Under the pieces are notes generated by a model. It was not told where the DNA came from, searched no databases, and was given only the letters and a program-made list of their open reading frames with translations. Source: Rhabditoides inermis (Eukaryota > Nematoda > Chromadorea > Rhabditida > Rhabditidae). From it: DNA of 64,000 nucleotides. The DNA lies in the NCBI GenBank assembly GCA_963966185.1, contig CAWZYM010000406.1, positions 327,001-391,000 on the forward strand. Direction: 5' to 3'. The position numbers and the translations under genes are program-made. Shown piece by piece: positions 19,701 through 31,504 of this stretch (its first letter is position 1; every line of letters begins with the position of its first letter).

Positions 19701-19991
19701 TATGACGAGAAAGTGAAAGATCAGAGTATAAGAAAATGCATATCTGTATCAGTGATCAATGTATTATTATAATTACTGATCTACTGATAGAGTTTTAACG
19801 CGGAGGCGCGCGGAGCGTGCCGGAGCGCCCTCCATGTGCATACGAGAGAGGTATCAGATAGTCGGAGAAAATGCATATCAGTAACAGTGATCAATATATT
19901 CTTATTATTACTGATCTACTGATAGACGTTGACCGCGGAGGCGCGCGAAGCGTGCCGTGCCACGCGCGTGCCGGAGCGCCTTCTAGAGCGA

Positions 19992-20024
<33 letters not shown>

Positions 20025-20155
20025 GACAGAGAGAGAGAGAGAAGCGGGGAAACGGAAAGTGTAGTTTAGTAATGACATAGTTATCACTCATATACCGATA
20101 GTCTTCGGCTGCATCTCGGAGCGCCTTCTCTGAGCATAGGTACGATAATATCAGT
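19701..20155 (+). repeat. Satellite A monomers, (GA)n run and G segment copy 3
   Basis: A monomers with cores near 19800 and 19937. The second core is partly duplicated (GCGTGCCGTGCCACGCGCGTGCC). GA/GACA repeats run 19988-20041 and the G segment follows (CCGATAGTCTTCGGCTGCAT). Confidence 0.88.
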
Positions 20156-20402
20156 CGAGAATCGAAAATTATCAACTAGCTACTGTTAGAAATTGACACT
20201 GTTCTAACATTTGATGATACTGTAATTCAATAAATTAAGGAAATACAATAAAGATCACTCATTTTTAGAAGGCTCTGACAACAACACTTCTAGCACCCTA
20301 ATAGCACTTCCAGAGCACATTTCAAGTCAATCTATTTTTCAATCGATAGATAATTTTCTCCTCTATTTTCTACCTATATTTCTAGCGCGCGAAGCGCGCT
20401 AG
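20156..20402 (+). repeat. L module, type II
   Basis: Words AATTGACACTGTTC and GGAAATACAATAAAGATCAC, with a small deletion at CTTCTAGCACCCTAATAGC. Ends in the palindrome at 20382-20402. Confidence 0.87.
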
Positions 20403-21284
20403 TCTGGTGTAAGTGCAAAATGCCCTATGGTGTCTGTACGTCCATCGCTCTACCGCGCCACCCACTACTCCTATCTAGCCAAACGTGACATCGATCCGAT
20501 GGTCTCGGTCCCGAGATGCAGGATTCCAATTTTCAGCTCGTTATCTCTCATATCCGCGGAGCTATAAGCTTCAGGAAGTCCGACGAAAGAGCGCGTAATC
20601 AGAGAGAGTCAGACACAAAAGCGGCGAAATAGTGTGTCAGATGAACAGACGGGTCACTGACGAATCGGCTGCGGCGAGTAGACCTTACAAGAACGAGTAC
20701 TGCGAATCGCAGACTTCAGCTATCGAGAAACGGTTTCGACGTCACTCCTCTACACTCCCTTACCTACAAATCTGCCCGTAATCTTTTTATAAATTTTCCT
20801 GGTTTCCTTTCACGAAGTGATTTAGTCGAGGCGAGGCGACACCAAACAGTTGTCGCGGGCTGTTCAAGAAAACTAGGCAATCGTGTAAGGTCTCCCTTTA
20901 CTACAACATGCAAATAGGTGGCCACTACACTTCTACCAAAATTCGCATCTTTTTATGACCTCTGACGCCCGCTGTCAATAAAATTCCTCTAATCGACGCC
21001 ACTTTATTGCCCCGCGACGAGAGAGTGTGGCGAGGTGAGAGTGCGCCAGCTGCCAGTCTGTCTGCTGTTAGAGAAAGAAACAGTAAATTGTGCAAATGAG
21101 CGAGAACAGCACCATGCACTACGAAACAGCTCACCACACTCCAACAAACTGCGCGATTACCATATTCTGAGTAAATACAATAAAACATTACTATATGCAC
21201 TCACGTCCATCTATATTCAATCAGGGAAGTGAGGCGAGGCGAAATAATATGTAAACTCTTTTTCTCATCTCTCTCCTTTTCTCA

Positions 21285-21287
<3 letters not shown>
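20403..21287 (+). repeat. R module copy 4 (short form)
   Basis: Starts TCTGGTGTAAGTGC. Its 3' half is practically the same as that of copy 5, including the variants GAGCGAGAACAGCACCATGC and CTGAGTAAATACAATAAAAC, so copies 4 and 5 are closest relatives. Confidence 0.88.
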
Positions 21288-21349
<62 letters not shown>

Positions 21350-21409
21350 TTCGTCTCTCTCCCTCTCTTTCTCTCCCTCTCTCACTCTCTTCCTCTCTTC
21401 CTCTCTCGA

Positions 21410-21457
<48 letters not shown>

Positions 21458-21521
21458 ATTTTATAATATTAGACCAGTGACAACTATAAATTAAACTTGG
21501 ATCTATAATAAATAATAATTG
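21288..21521 (+). repeat. (CT)n array and R-tail spacer
   Basis: CT-rich to 21454, much longer than in sister copy 5 (24838-24869). The spacer ATTAGACCAGTGACAACTAT is common to both. Confidence 0.9.
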
Positions 21522-21794
21522 TCAACCAGCTACTGATAGGGAGTGTGCCGGAGCGCCCTCTAAGGGCATACGAGAGAGTAAAAGATCAGACAGTAGAAGA
21601 GAATACATATCAGTATCAGTGCTCTAAATATTATTATAATTACTGATCTACTGATAGGCTTTGACCGCGGAGGCGCGCGAAGCGTACCGGAGCGCCCTCT
21701 ATGTGCATACGAGAGAGTGAACGATCAGAGAGTCGGAGAAAATGCATATCAGTATCAGTGATCAATGTTTTATTATAATTACTGATATACTGAT
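21522..21794 (+). repeat. Satellite A monomers next to the Penelope-like element
   Basis: Monomers with the variants GAGCGCCCTCTAAGGGCATA and AGCGTACCGGAGCGC, as in the array after R copy 5. The last ends at TTACTGATATACTGAT, where the retroelement starts. Confidence 0.88.
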
Positions 21795-23345
21795 AAAATC
21801 GAGATTCATGAAATGCTGCAAAAGTACACAACCAAACATTTAGAATTACTCATGAAAACTTATAAAATTGAAACAACTGTGTTTCAGAATTTTTCTTTTA
21901 ATATTATGAACAAAATTCATAAAAGATTAGATGAGGAATACGATAACAATGAACAGCAAACAATTAGCGTTTCAAAATCAGCAGTAAAGGACTTGCACTC
22001 TAACTTTGTTATCACACAAATCGATAAAGCAAGTAGAAATTTTGCTCTAACCTGCAAAAAGTTTTACCTGATCATCATGAATAACGAGTTGGGTTTCGAT
22101 CCGATTCAAAATACAATTACAAATCAAAACGTTACTTATTCCGTGTATGATAAAGAATCAATTAACGATATCCTCAAAAGACACATTGTTCAAACAAACA
22201 CCTTGCGATTAAAAATGGAATCCGATAATATAACATTACCAAGAATTTATGCTATTCCGAAAATGCATAAAAACCCAAATAAATTCAGATTCATTACCGG
22301 TGCATTTAACAGCAGTTTGAAGCCTATTTCTCTGGAATTGCAATCAATTCTTGTTCATATCAAAAATCACTTTAATAACTACTGTAACCTAATGAAACAA
22401 CGTAACAAAACTACAATTTACTGGTCGATAAAGAATAGTCTAACAACTATAGACACACTTATGAAAATAAGAGATGTGTCATCAAAAGAACTATAATGTG
22501 CTGATTTTTCTAGTCTATTCACTAATTTACCACATGACATAGTCATGAGTAATATGTTCCAACTTATTGACCTATGTTACAATAACAGCGGAAAAGATAA
22601 TATAAATGTCGGATATAACAAAACTTACTACTCTAACGATCACAAACCGAATCAAAGAACATATTCGTCTATAGACGTAAAATACTTAATACAATACGTT
22701 CTGGAAAACAGCTTCGCAGTATATGGCAATAAACTCTTCAAACAAACATCTGGCATTCCACAAGGAAACAACGCTTCTCCGTCTATTGCTGATTTAACAC
22801 TATCTTACATGGAGTTTGCGTATATCAAAAAACACGAACCGTCTTTCAAATTTGGTTTTAATGCATTCAGATACATGGATGATTTGTTAATCGTTCATGA
22901 TCCTCAAACATCTGTTCTCAGTGACATCACAAATAATATTTACCACATCTCTCTCACATTGGAACAAACAAACACCGATTCACAAAATGCAATATTTCTT
23001 GATCTGAATATAAATAAAAACGACAGGAGATTCAAAATTGAAATATATAACAAAACCGATGATTATAATTTCGAAGTAGTGCGCTACCCAAATTATAAAT
23101 CAAATATTAAAACATCCATTGGTATTAATACACTACGTGGTGAAGTTATACGAATCTTTAGAACTTGCACCGAAAAATTAACGTTCAAAAACCGTTGCAA
23201 ACAACTAGTGGAAACCTTTTCCAAAAATGAATATCCGAAAGCACTAATTGAGAAAGAATTTTCGAAAGTCATAATGCAAAACAGAACCGTTTTATTGAAA
23301 CTTGGTTTGAAACGTATTGACGACGTGCTCGCTATCATTCGCTGA
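21786..23345 (+). pseudogene. Penelope-like reverse transcriptase interrupted by one stop
   Basis: A single frame runs from the satellite edge to TGA (23343-23345), with first Met at 21813 and one in-frame TAA at 22494-22496. Counting from that Met, conserved features are a pre-core block IYAIPKMHKNPNKFRFITG (residues 145-163), motif A ADFSSLFTNLPHD (D231, just after the stop), GIPQGNNASP (314-323), the catalytic YMDD (354-357), and a C-terminal block with TDDYNFEVVRYPN. This layout matches an animal RT family related to Penelope-like elements and unlike LINE or LTR RTs. Codon use is AT-rich. There is no GIY-YIG domain after the RT. One nonsense change is enough to inactivate it unless the stop is read through; everything else looks intact. 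Confidence 0.72.
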
Positions 23346-23614
23346 TCGGGCGGGAACAGTGGCGTGCGGGGTCAGTCCGCTCCGCCCCCTCATGCCCACT
23401 TCCCTCCCTCTCTCTCTCATTCCCTTGACCTGACCCGTGCCATACTGACCACTCACGCTCGCAGCCGCTGCATATTCACTGTCTACTTTTCTTTTCACTC
23501 GCTTCGACTATTTCGCCTATATGGATTCTATATTCCCTTCTTCCTCTTCTCTTCTGACAAGTTCTACACTAAACATTTATGTCGTGTTGTTGTACGTTTG
23601 CATGTTATGTGTTT
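23346..23614 (+). other. 3' untranslated region of the Penelope-like element
   Basis: Starts GC-rich (GGGCGGGAACAGTGGCGTGC) and turns pyrimidine-rich. No ORF homology seen; frames of 68-89 codons here are chance. Confidence 0.5.
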
Positions 23615-23691
23615 GTCTAGCGGTTCCTACTGATGAGACTCCGCCGCGCTGTCCAATTAAAACAATTATAGTCTAGAATAGGAGTCGAAAC
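23615..23691 (+). ncRNA. Hammerhead ribozyme-like motif
   Basis: The complete catalytic core is present in order: cleavage triplet GTC (23615-23617), a short stem I (TAG with CTA) around a 6-base loop, CTGATGA (23630-23636), stem II with six perfect pairs (GACTCC 23637-23642 with GGAGTC 23681-23686) closing a 38-base loop, then GAAA (23687-23690) and C pairing to the G of GTC. Stem I has three pairs and stem III is weak, so activity is uncertain. Hammerheads are established components of Penelope-like elements, which supports the assignment. Confidence 0.65.
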
Positions 23692-23744
23692 TGGTTTTGT
23701 TCAACTTGTTACTTCAAACTTATCCACACTTTGTTGTTGTCTAA

Positions 23745-23955
23745 TTGACACTGTTCAAACATTTGTTAACACTGTAATTCAAAAGTAAGGAAATACAATA
23801 AAGATCACTCATTTTTGGAAGGCTCTGACAACAGCACTTCTAGCACAGCTCCTAATAGCACTTCCAGAGCACATATCAAGTCAACCTATATATCAATCGA
23901 TAGATAATTTTTTCTCTATATTATACCTATATTTCTAGCGCGCGAAGCGCGCTAG
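23745..23955 (+). repeat. L module, type II, 5' end replaced by the retroelement
   Basis: Begins at ATTGACACTGTTCAAACATT. The earlier part seen in other type II copies (GTCGAGAATC, CAGCTACTGTTAGA) is missing. Palindrome at 23935-23955. Confidence 0.85.
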
Positions 23956-24835
23956 TCTGGTGTAAGTGCAAAATGCCCTATGGTGTCTGTCCATACATCG
24001 CTCTACCGCGCCACCCACTCCTTTCTAGCCAAACGTGACATCGATCCGATGGTCTCGGTCCCGAGATGCAGGATTCCAATTTTCAGCTCGTTATCTCTCA
24101 TATCCGCGGAGCTATAAGCTAAAGAAAGTCCGACGAAATAGCGCGTAATCCGAGAGAGTCAGACAGAAAAGAGGCGAGACAGTGTGTCAGATGAAGAGAC
24201 GGGTCACTGACGAATCGGCTGCGGCGAGTAGACCTTACAAGAACGAGTACTGCGGATCGCAGACTTCAGCTTTCGAGAAACGGTTTTTTACGTCACTCCT
24301 CTACACTCCCTCACCTACAAATCTGCCCGTAATCTTTTTATAACTCCTCCTGGTTTTCTTTCACGAAGTGATTTAATCGAGGCGAGGCGACGCCAAACAA
24401 TTGTCGCGGGCTGTTCAAGAAAACTAGGCAACCGTGTAAGGTCTCCCTTTACTACATCATGCAAATATGTGGCCACTACACTTCTACCAAAGTTTGCATC
24501 TTTTTGTGACCTCTGACGCTCGCTATCAATTAAATTCCTCTAATCGACGTCGTTTTATTGCCCCGCGACGAGAGAGTGTGGCGAGGTGAGAGTGCGCCAG
24601 CTGCCAGTCTGTCTGCTGTTAGAGAAAGAAACAGTAAATTGTGCAAATGAGCGAGAACAGCACCATGCACTACGAAACAGCTCACCACACTCCAACAAAC
24701 TGCGCGATTACCATATTCTGAGTAAATACAATAAAACATTACTATATGCACTCACGTCCATCTATATTCAATCAGGGAAGTGAGGCGAGGCGAAATAATA
24801 TGTAAACTCTTTTTCTCATCTCTCTCCTTTTCTCA

Positions 24836-24837
<2 letters not shown>
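23956..24837 (+). repeat. R module copy 5 (short form)
   Basis: Starts TCTGGTGTAAGTGC. Nearest relative of copy 4. Confidence 0.88.
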
Positions 24838-24871
<34 letters not shown>

Positions 24872-24934
24872 ATTTTATAATATTAGACCAGTGACAACTA
24901 TAAATTAAACTTGGATCCTTAATAAATAATAATT
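24838..24934 (+). repeat. (CT)n array and R-tail spacer
   Basis: Short CT run (24838-24869), then TATTTTATAATATTAGACC and a spacer to GTCAACCAGC. Confidence 0.9.
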
Positions 24935-27254
24935 GTCAACCAGCTACTGATAGGGAGTGTGCCGGAGCGCCCTCTAAGGGCATACGAGAGAGTAAAAGAT
25001 CAGACAGTAGAAGAGAATGCATATCAGTATCAGTGATCTAAATATTATTATAATTACTGATCTACTGATAGGCTTTGACCGCGGAGGCGCGCGAAGCGTA
25101 CCGGAGCGCTTTCTATGTGCATACGAGAGAGGGAACGATCAGAGAGTCGGAGAAAATGCATATAAGTAGCAGTGATCAGTATATTCTTATTTTTAATGAT
25201 CTACTGATAGGATTTGACCGCGGAGGCGCGCGAAGCGTGCCGGAGCGCCCTCTATGTGCATACGAGAGAGTGAACGATCAGAGAGTCGGAGAAAATGCAT
25301 ATCAGTATCAGTGATCAATGTTTTATTATAATTACTGATATACTGATCGGCTTTGACCGCGGAGGCGCGCGAAGCGTGCCGGAGCGCCCTCTATGTGCTT
25401 ACGAGAGAGTGAAAGATCAGAGAGTAGGAGAGAATGCATATCAGTAGCAGTGACATTATATTTTTTATAATTACTGATCTACTGATAGACTTTGACCGCG
25501 GAGGCGCGCGAAGCGTGCCGGAGCGCCCTCTATGTGCATACGAGAGAGTGAAAGATCAGAGAGTAGGAGAGATTGCATATCAGTAGCAGTGAAATTATAT
25601 TATTTTAATTATTGATCTACTGATAGGATTTGACCGCGGAGGCGCGCGAAGCGTGCCGGATCGCTTTCTATGTGCATACGAGAAAGTGAACGATCAGAGA
25701 GTCGGAGAAAATGCATATCAGTAGCAGTGATAAATATAGTCTTGTTATTACTGATCTACTGATCGGCATTGACCGCGGAGGCGCGCGAAGCGTGCCGGAG
25801 CGCTTTCTATGTGCGTACGAGAGAGTAAAAGATCAGAGAGTAGGAGAGAAGGCATATCAGTATCAGTGATCAGTATATTATTATAATTACTGATCTACTG
25901 ATAGGCTTTGACCGCGGAGGCGCGCGAAGCGTACCGGAGCGCTTTCTATGTGCATACGAGAGAGGGAACGATCAGAGAGTCGGAGAAAATGCATATCAGT
26001 AGCAGTGATCAGTATATTCTTATTTTTAATGATCTACTGATAGGATTTGACAGCGGAGGCGCGCGAAGCGTGCCGGAGCGCCCTCTATGTGCATACGAGA
26101 GAGTGAAAGATCAGAGAGTAGGAAAGAATGCATATCAGTATCAGTGATCAATGTTTTATTATAATTACTGATATACTGATCGGCTTTGACCGCGGAGGCG
26201 CGCGAGGCGTGCCGGAGCGCCCTCTATGTGCTTACGAGAGAGTGAAAGATCAGAGAGTAGGAGAGAATGCATATCAGTAGCAGTGACATTATATTTTTTT
26301 ATAATTACTGATCTACTGATAGGCTTTGACCGCGGAGGCGCGCGAAGCGTGCCGGAGCGCCCTCTATGTGCATACGAGAGAGTGAAAGATCAGAGAGTAG
26401 GAGAGAATGCATATCAGTAGCAGTGACATTATATTTTTTATAATTACTGATCTACTGATATACGTTGACCGCGGAGGCGCGCGAAGCGTGCCGGAGCGCT
26501 TTCTATGTGCATACGAGAGAGTGAAAGATCAGAGAGTAGGAGAGATTGCATATCAGTAGCAGTGAAATTATATTATTTTAATTATTGATCTACTGATAGG
26601 ATTTGACCGCGGAGGCGCGCGAAGCGTGCCGGATCGCTTTCTATGTGCATACGAGAAAGTGAACGATCAGAGAGTCGGAGAAAATGCATATCAGTAGCAG
26701 TGATAAATATAGTCTTGTTATTACTGATCTACTGATATACTTTGACCGCGGAGGCGCGCGGAGCGTGCCGGAGCGCTTTCTATGTGCATACGAGAAAGTA
26801 AAAGATCAGAGAGTCGGAGAAAATGCATATCAATAGCAGTGATCAATTTATTATTATAATTACTGATCTACTGATCGGCTTTGACCGCGGAGGCGCGCGA
26901 AGCGTGCCGGAGCGCTTTCTATGTGCATACGAGAGAGTGAAAGATCAGAGAGTTGGAGAAAATGCATATCAGTAGCAGTGATCAATATAGTCTTGTTATT
27001 ACTGATCTACTGATCGACTTCGACCGCGGAGGCGCGCGAAGCGTGCCGGAGCGCTTTCTATGTGCATACGAGAAAATGAACGACCAGAGAGTCAGAGAAA
27101 ATTCATATCAGTAGCAGTGATCAATATATTCTTATTATTACTGATCTACTGAAATACTTTGACCGCGGAGGCGCGCGGAGCGTGTGCATACGATAGAGAA
27201 AAAGATCAGAGAGTGGGAGAAAATGTATATCAGTATCAGTGATCATTATATTAC
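24935..27254 (+). repeat. Satellite A higher-order array
   Basis: About 17 monomers. A block of six monomers repeats 833 bp apart (the variant AGCGTACCGGAGCGC at 25093 and 25926). The same monomer order, with variants GTGACATTATATTTTTTATA, GCCGGATCGCTTTC and GTGATAAATATAGTCTTG, occurs again from about 36750 and repeatedly to 60 kb, linking arrays 10-35 kb apart. Confidence 0.93.
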
Positions 27255-27496
<242 letters not shown>

Positions 27497-27808
27497 TAAA
27501 TATATTTAATCTGTAGAAAAGCAGAAACTATCAACAATATAATGATAGACTGGACACTTTCTAAATACTTGATATAACTGAAAATTGAAAATGATAAGGA
27601 AATAAATAAAAGATCAGTCATCTACTAAAAGTACTCATCTACCATCTACTCTCATCTACTAACTACTATCATCTACTCTACAACAGCACTTCTAGCACCG
27701 CTCCTAATAGCACTTCCAAACCACATATCAAGTCAATCTATATATCAATCGATAGATAATTTTCTCCTCTATTTTATACCTATATTTCTAGCGCGCGAAG
27801 CGCGCTAT
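27497..27808 (+). repeat. L module, type I, with altered palindrome
   Basis: Has extra ATCTACT/CATCTACT repeats (about 27620-27672) absent from other copies. The palindrome at 27788-27808 ends CTAT instead of CTAG. Confidence 0.82.
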
Positions 27809-28716
27809 TCGCAGCGCCCGCTGCGCCGGTCTGGCTAAATGCCCTATGGTTTCCGCACTTTTTGTCCGTCCGTCCATCGCTCTACCGCGCCACCCACTAC
27901 TCCTATCTAGCCAAACGTGACATCGATCCGATGGTCTCGGTCCCGAGATGCAGGATTCCAATTTTCAGCCCTTTATCTCTCATATCCGCGGAGCTATACG
28001 CCTTAAAGAAAATTCGACGAAATAGCGCGTAATCAGAGAGAGTCAGACAGAAAAAAGAGCGAAACAGTGTGTCAGATGAAGAGACGGTTAGGTGGTTGAA
28101 CGGTTGCATCGAGAAGGCCTTACAAGAACGATTACTGCGAATCGCAGACTTCAGCTATCGAAAAACGGTTTCGACGTCACTCCTTTACACTCCCTTACCT
28201 ACAAATCTGCCCGTAATCTTTTTATAAATCCTCCTTGTTTCCTTTCACGAAGTGATTCAATCGAGGCGAGGCGACACCAAACAGTTGTCGCGGGCTGTTC
28301 AAGAAAACAAGGCAACCGTGTAAGGTCTCCCTTTACTACAACATGCAAATAGGTGGCCACTACACTTCTACCAAAATTTGCATCTTTTTTGTGACCTCTG
28401 ACGCTCGCTATCAATTAAATTTCTCTAATCGACGTCGTTTTATTGCCCCGCGACGAGAGAGTGTGGCGAGGTGAGAGTGCGCCAGCTGCCAGTCTGTCTG
28501 ATGTCAGAGAAAGAGACAGTCAATTGTGCAAATGAGCGAGAACATCACCACGCACTACGAAACAGCCCACCACACTTCACAAACAGTGCAAATTCTATAT
28601 TCTGAGCAAATACAATACAAATATAACTGTATGCACTAAAGACATTCTACCTTCAATCAGGGAAGTGAGGCGAGGCGAAATACTATGTAACCTTCTTTTC
28701 TCATCCAGTTCCTTTT
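27809..28716 (+). repeat. R module copy 6 (long form) with a second hairpin at its start
   Basis: In place of TC(G/T)GGTGTAAGTG it starts with GC-rich sequence containing the hairpin GCAGC GCCC GCTGC (27811-27824), then GTCTGGCTAAATGCCCTATG. From ATGCCCTATGG on it is a normal long-form R module. Confidence 0.83.
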
Positions 28717-28720
28717 CTCA

Positions 28721-28754
<34 letters not shown>

Positions 28755-28768
28755 CCTCTCTCCCTCTC

Positions 28769-28845
<77 letters not shown>

Positions 28846-28860
28846 CTCGCTCTCTCTTTC

Positions 28861-28918
<58 letters not shown>

Positions 28919-28992
28919 CTTTCTCTCTCGATTTTATAATATAGGACCAGTGATAACTATAAATTATATTTGTATCTCTAATAATTAAAAAT
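28717..28992 (+). repeat. Long (CT)n array and R-tail spacer
   Basis: About 213 bp of CT with CTCC, CTTT and TCGCT interruptions, then GACCAGTGATAACTATAAAT and a spacer to GTCAACCAGC. Confidence 0.92.
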
Positions 28993-29275
28993 TGTCAACC
29001 AGCTATTGATAGGCTTTTACCGCGGAGTGTGCCGGAGCGCCCTCTATGTGCATACGAGAGAGTGAAAGATCAGAGAGTAGGAAAGAATGCATATCAGTAT
29101 CAGTGTTCAATATATTATTATAATTACTGATCTACTGATCGGCTTTGACCGCGGAGGCGCGCTTTCTATGTGCATACGAGAAAATGAACCATCAGAGAGT
29201 CGGAGAAAATTCATATCAGTAGCAGTGATCAATATGATCTTATTATTACTGATATACTGATATACTTTGAAGGCG
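28993..29275 (+). repeat. Satellite A monomers
   Basis: Two to three monomers. One has lost most of its core (GGAGGCGCGCTTTCTATGTG near 29153). Confidence 0.87.
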
Positions 29276-29620
29276 AGACTAGAGATTTTATAATATTAGA
29301 TCCGTGTTAACTAATCATTGTCAACCAGCTACTGATAGAAGTGGACCGCTGAAGCGCGCGGAGCGGCTGTCTGTGATCAAAGGCGAGAGTAGAGATTGTA
29401 TAATATTAGATCCGTGATAACTAATCATTGTCAACCAGCTACTGATAGAGTTTGACCGTTGAGGCGCGCGGAGCGGCTGTCTGTGATCAAAGGCGAGAGT
29501 AGAGATTTTATAATAATAGATCCGTGATAACTAATCATTGTCAACCAGCTACTGATAGATTTTGACCGCTGAGGCGCGCGGAGCAGCTGTCTGTGATCGT
29601 AGGTGAGAGTAAAAAATTTA
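29276..29620 (+). repeat. Satellite B monomers
   Basis: About three monomers, entered in mid-monomer at CTTTGAAGGCGAGACTAGAG and left through TTTATGACGAGAAAGTGAAA. Confidence 0.87.
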
Positions 29621-29930
29621 TGACGAGAAAGTGAAAGATCAGAGAGTCGGGAAAATGCAAAACAGTATCAGTGATCAATATATTATTATTTTTGATCTAC
29701 TGATAGGCTTTGACCGCGGAGGCACGCGGTAGCGTGCCGGAGCGCCTTCTAGAGCAAAGAGAGAGAGAGAGACAGAGAGAGAGACAGAGAGACAGAGAGA
29801 GACAGAGAGAGACAGAAAGAGAAGCGGAGAAACGGAAAGTGTAATTTAGTTATGACATAGTTATCACTCATATACCGATAGTCTTCGGCTGCATCTCGGA
29901 GCGCCTTCTATGAGCTTAGGTAAGATAATA
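29621..29930 (+). repeat. Satellite A monomer, (GA)n run and G segment copy 4
   Basis: Core at about 29710, GA/GACA run 29757-29821, G segment to about 29912. Confidence 0.87.
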
Positions 29931-30171
29931 TCAGTCGAGAATCAAAAATTATCAACCAGCTACTGTTAGACATTGACACTGTTTGTTAATACTGTAATTC
30001 AAAATTAAGGAAATACAATAAAGATCACTCATTTTTGGAAGGCTCTGACAACAGCACTTTTAGCACAGCTCCTAATAGCACTTCCAGAGCACATATCAAG
30101 TCAATCTATATTTCAATCGATAGATAATTTTCTTCTCTATTTTATACCTATATTTCTAGCGCGCGAAGCGC
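29931..30171 (+). repeat. L module, type II, truncated at the palindrome loop
   Basis: Ends in CTAGCGCGCGAAGCG (30157-30171) and continues as satellite A (CTCAATATATTC). The second arm of the palindrome and the R module are missing. Together with the copy ending at 3409 this is one of two breaks inside the palindrome. Confidence 0.85.
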
Positions 30172-30344
30172 TCAATATATTCTTATTATTACTGATCTAC
30201 TGATCAACTTTGACCTCGGAGGCGCGCGAAGCGTGCCGAAGCGCTTTCTATGTGCATACGAGAGTGAAATATCAGAGAGTAGGAGAGAATGCATATCAGT
30301 CTCTCTCTCTCTCTCTCTCTCTCTTTTTCGTCTTGCTCTTTTTC

Positions 30345-30420
<76 letters not shown>

Positions 30421-30563
30421 CGCTCGCTCTCTTTCTCTCTCCCTATCTCTTCTCTTCCTCTATCTATCTCTTACATTTTATGATTTCAGATAAGTGATAA
30501 CTATAAAGTCTACTTGCATCTAAATTAAATCATAATTGTCAACCAGCTGCACATCTCTTTCTA

Positions 30564-30625
<62 letters not shown>

Positions 30626-30639
30626 ATTTTATAATATTT
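30172..30639 (+). repeat. Satellite A piece with two CT arrays
   Basis: One A monomer (core near 30220) breaks within CATATCAG directly into (CT)n (30299-30460). An R-tail spacer (GATAAGTGATAACTATAAAG) and a second CT array (30552-30622) follow. This looks like a collapsed R end without its R body. Confidence 0.85.
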
Positions 30640-31125
30640 TACAGCGGAGTGTGCCGGAGCGCCCTCTATGTGCACACGAGAGATTGAAATATCAGAGAGT
30701 CGGATAGAATGCATATCAGTAACAGTGATCAATATATTCTTAATATTACTGATCTACTGATCGACTTTGACCGCGGAGGCGCGCGGAGCGTGCCGGAGCG
30801 CCCTCTATGTGCATACGAGAAAGTGAAAGATCAGAGAGTCGGAGAAAAATGCATATCAGTAGCAGTGATCAATCTATTCTTAATATTACTGATCTACTGA
30901 TCGACTTTGACCGCGGAGGCGCGCGGAGCGTGCCGGAGCGCTTTCTATGTGCATACGAGAAAGTGAAAGATCAGATAGTCGGAGAAAATGCATATCAGTA
31001 GCAGTGATCAATATATTATTATAATTACTGATCTACTGATCGACTTTGACCGCGGAGGTGCGCGGAGCGGGCCGGAGCGCTTTCTATGTGCATACGAGAA
31101 AGTGAAAGATCAAAGAGTCGAAAAA
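30640..31125 (+). repeat. Satellite A array
   Basis: Four monomers with CTTAATATTACTGATCTAC variants. The last ends in GAGTCGAAAAAAAATG. Confidence 0.9.
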
Positions 31126-31165
31126 AAATGTGATAACTATAAAGTCTACTTGGGTCATCCAGCCG

Positions 31166-31204
<39 letters not shown>

Positions 31205-31290
31205 GTCTCTATCTCTCTTTCTTATACATATATTATAACATTAGATCAGTGATAACTATAAAGTCTACTTGGATCTAAAATAAATAATAA
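31126..31290 (+). repeat. R-tail spacer with (CT)n
   Basis: GTGATAACTATAAAGTCTAC, CATCCAGCCGGTCATC, a CT run (31170-31219) and the spacer to GTCAACCAGC. Closely parallels 9580-9775. Confidence 0.88.
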
Positions 31291-31504
31291 TTGTCAACCA
31301 GCTACTGATAGGATTTGACCGCGGAGGCGCGCGGAGCGGCTATCTATGATCATAGGCGAGAGTAGATATTTTATAATATTAGATCCGTGATAAGTAATCA
31401 TTGTCAACCAGCTACTGATAGAATTTGACCGCCGGAGCGTGCCGGATTCCTTCACCACAAAAGTGATAAGATAAATATTACAATATAGCAATTCTAAAAT
31501 TTTA
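31291..31504 (+). repeat. Satellite B monomers, degenerate end
   Basis: One full and one partial B monomer, the latter breaking into ACCGCCGGAGCGTGCCGGA and then non-satellite AT-rich sequence. Confidence 0.8.

Larger units (their letters stand above)
21795..23744 (+). mobile_element. 5'-truncated Penelope-like retroelement
   Basis: Unique 1.95 kb between satellite A (left) and an L module of which only the 3' part remains (right, ATTGACACTGTTCAAAC). It holds a reverse transcriptase frame with one stop, about 400 bp of 3' region that is GC-rich at first, and a hammerhead-like motif (23615-23691). RT without a C-terminal GIY-YIG domain plus a hammerhead ribozyme fits Penelope-like elements whose endonuclease is absent or N-terminal. 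The first codons lie against satellite, so the 5' end is probably missing. No target duplication is evident. Confidence 0.68.

Noticed and set aside
23346..23633. ORFs of 68 and 89 codons after the Penelope-like RT
   Set aside because: They lie in the 3' region, overlap on opposite strands and show no GIY-YIG or other domain.
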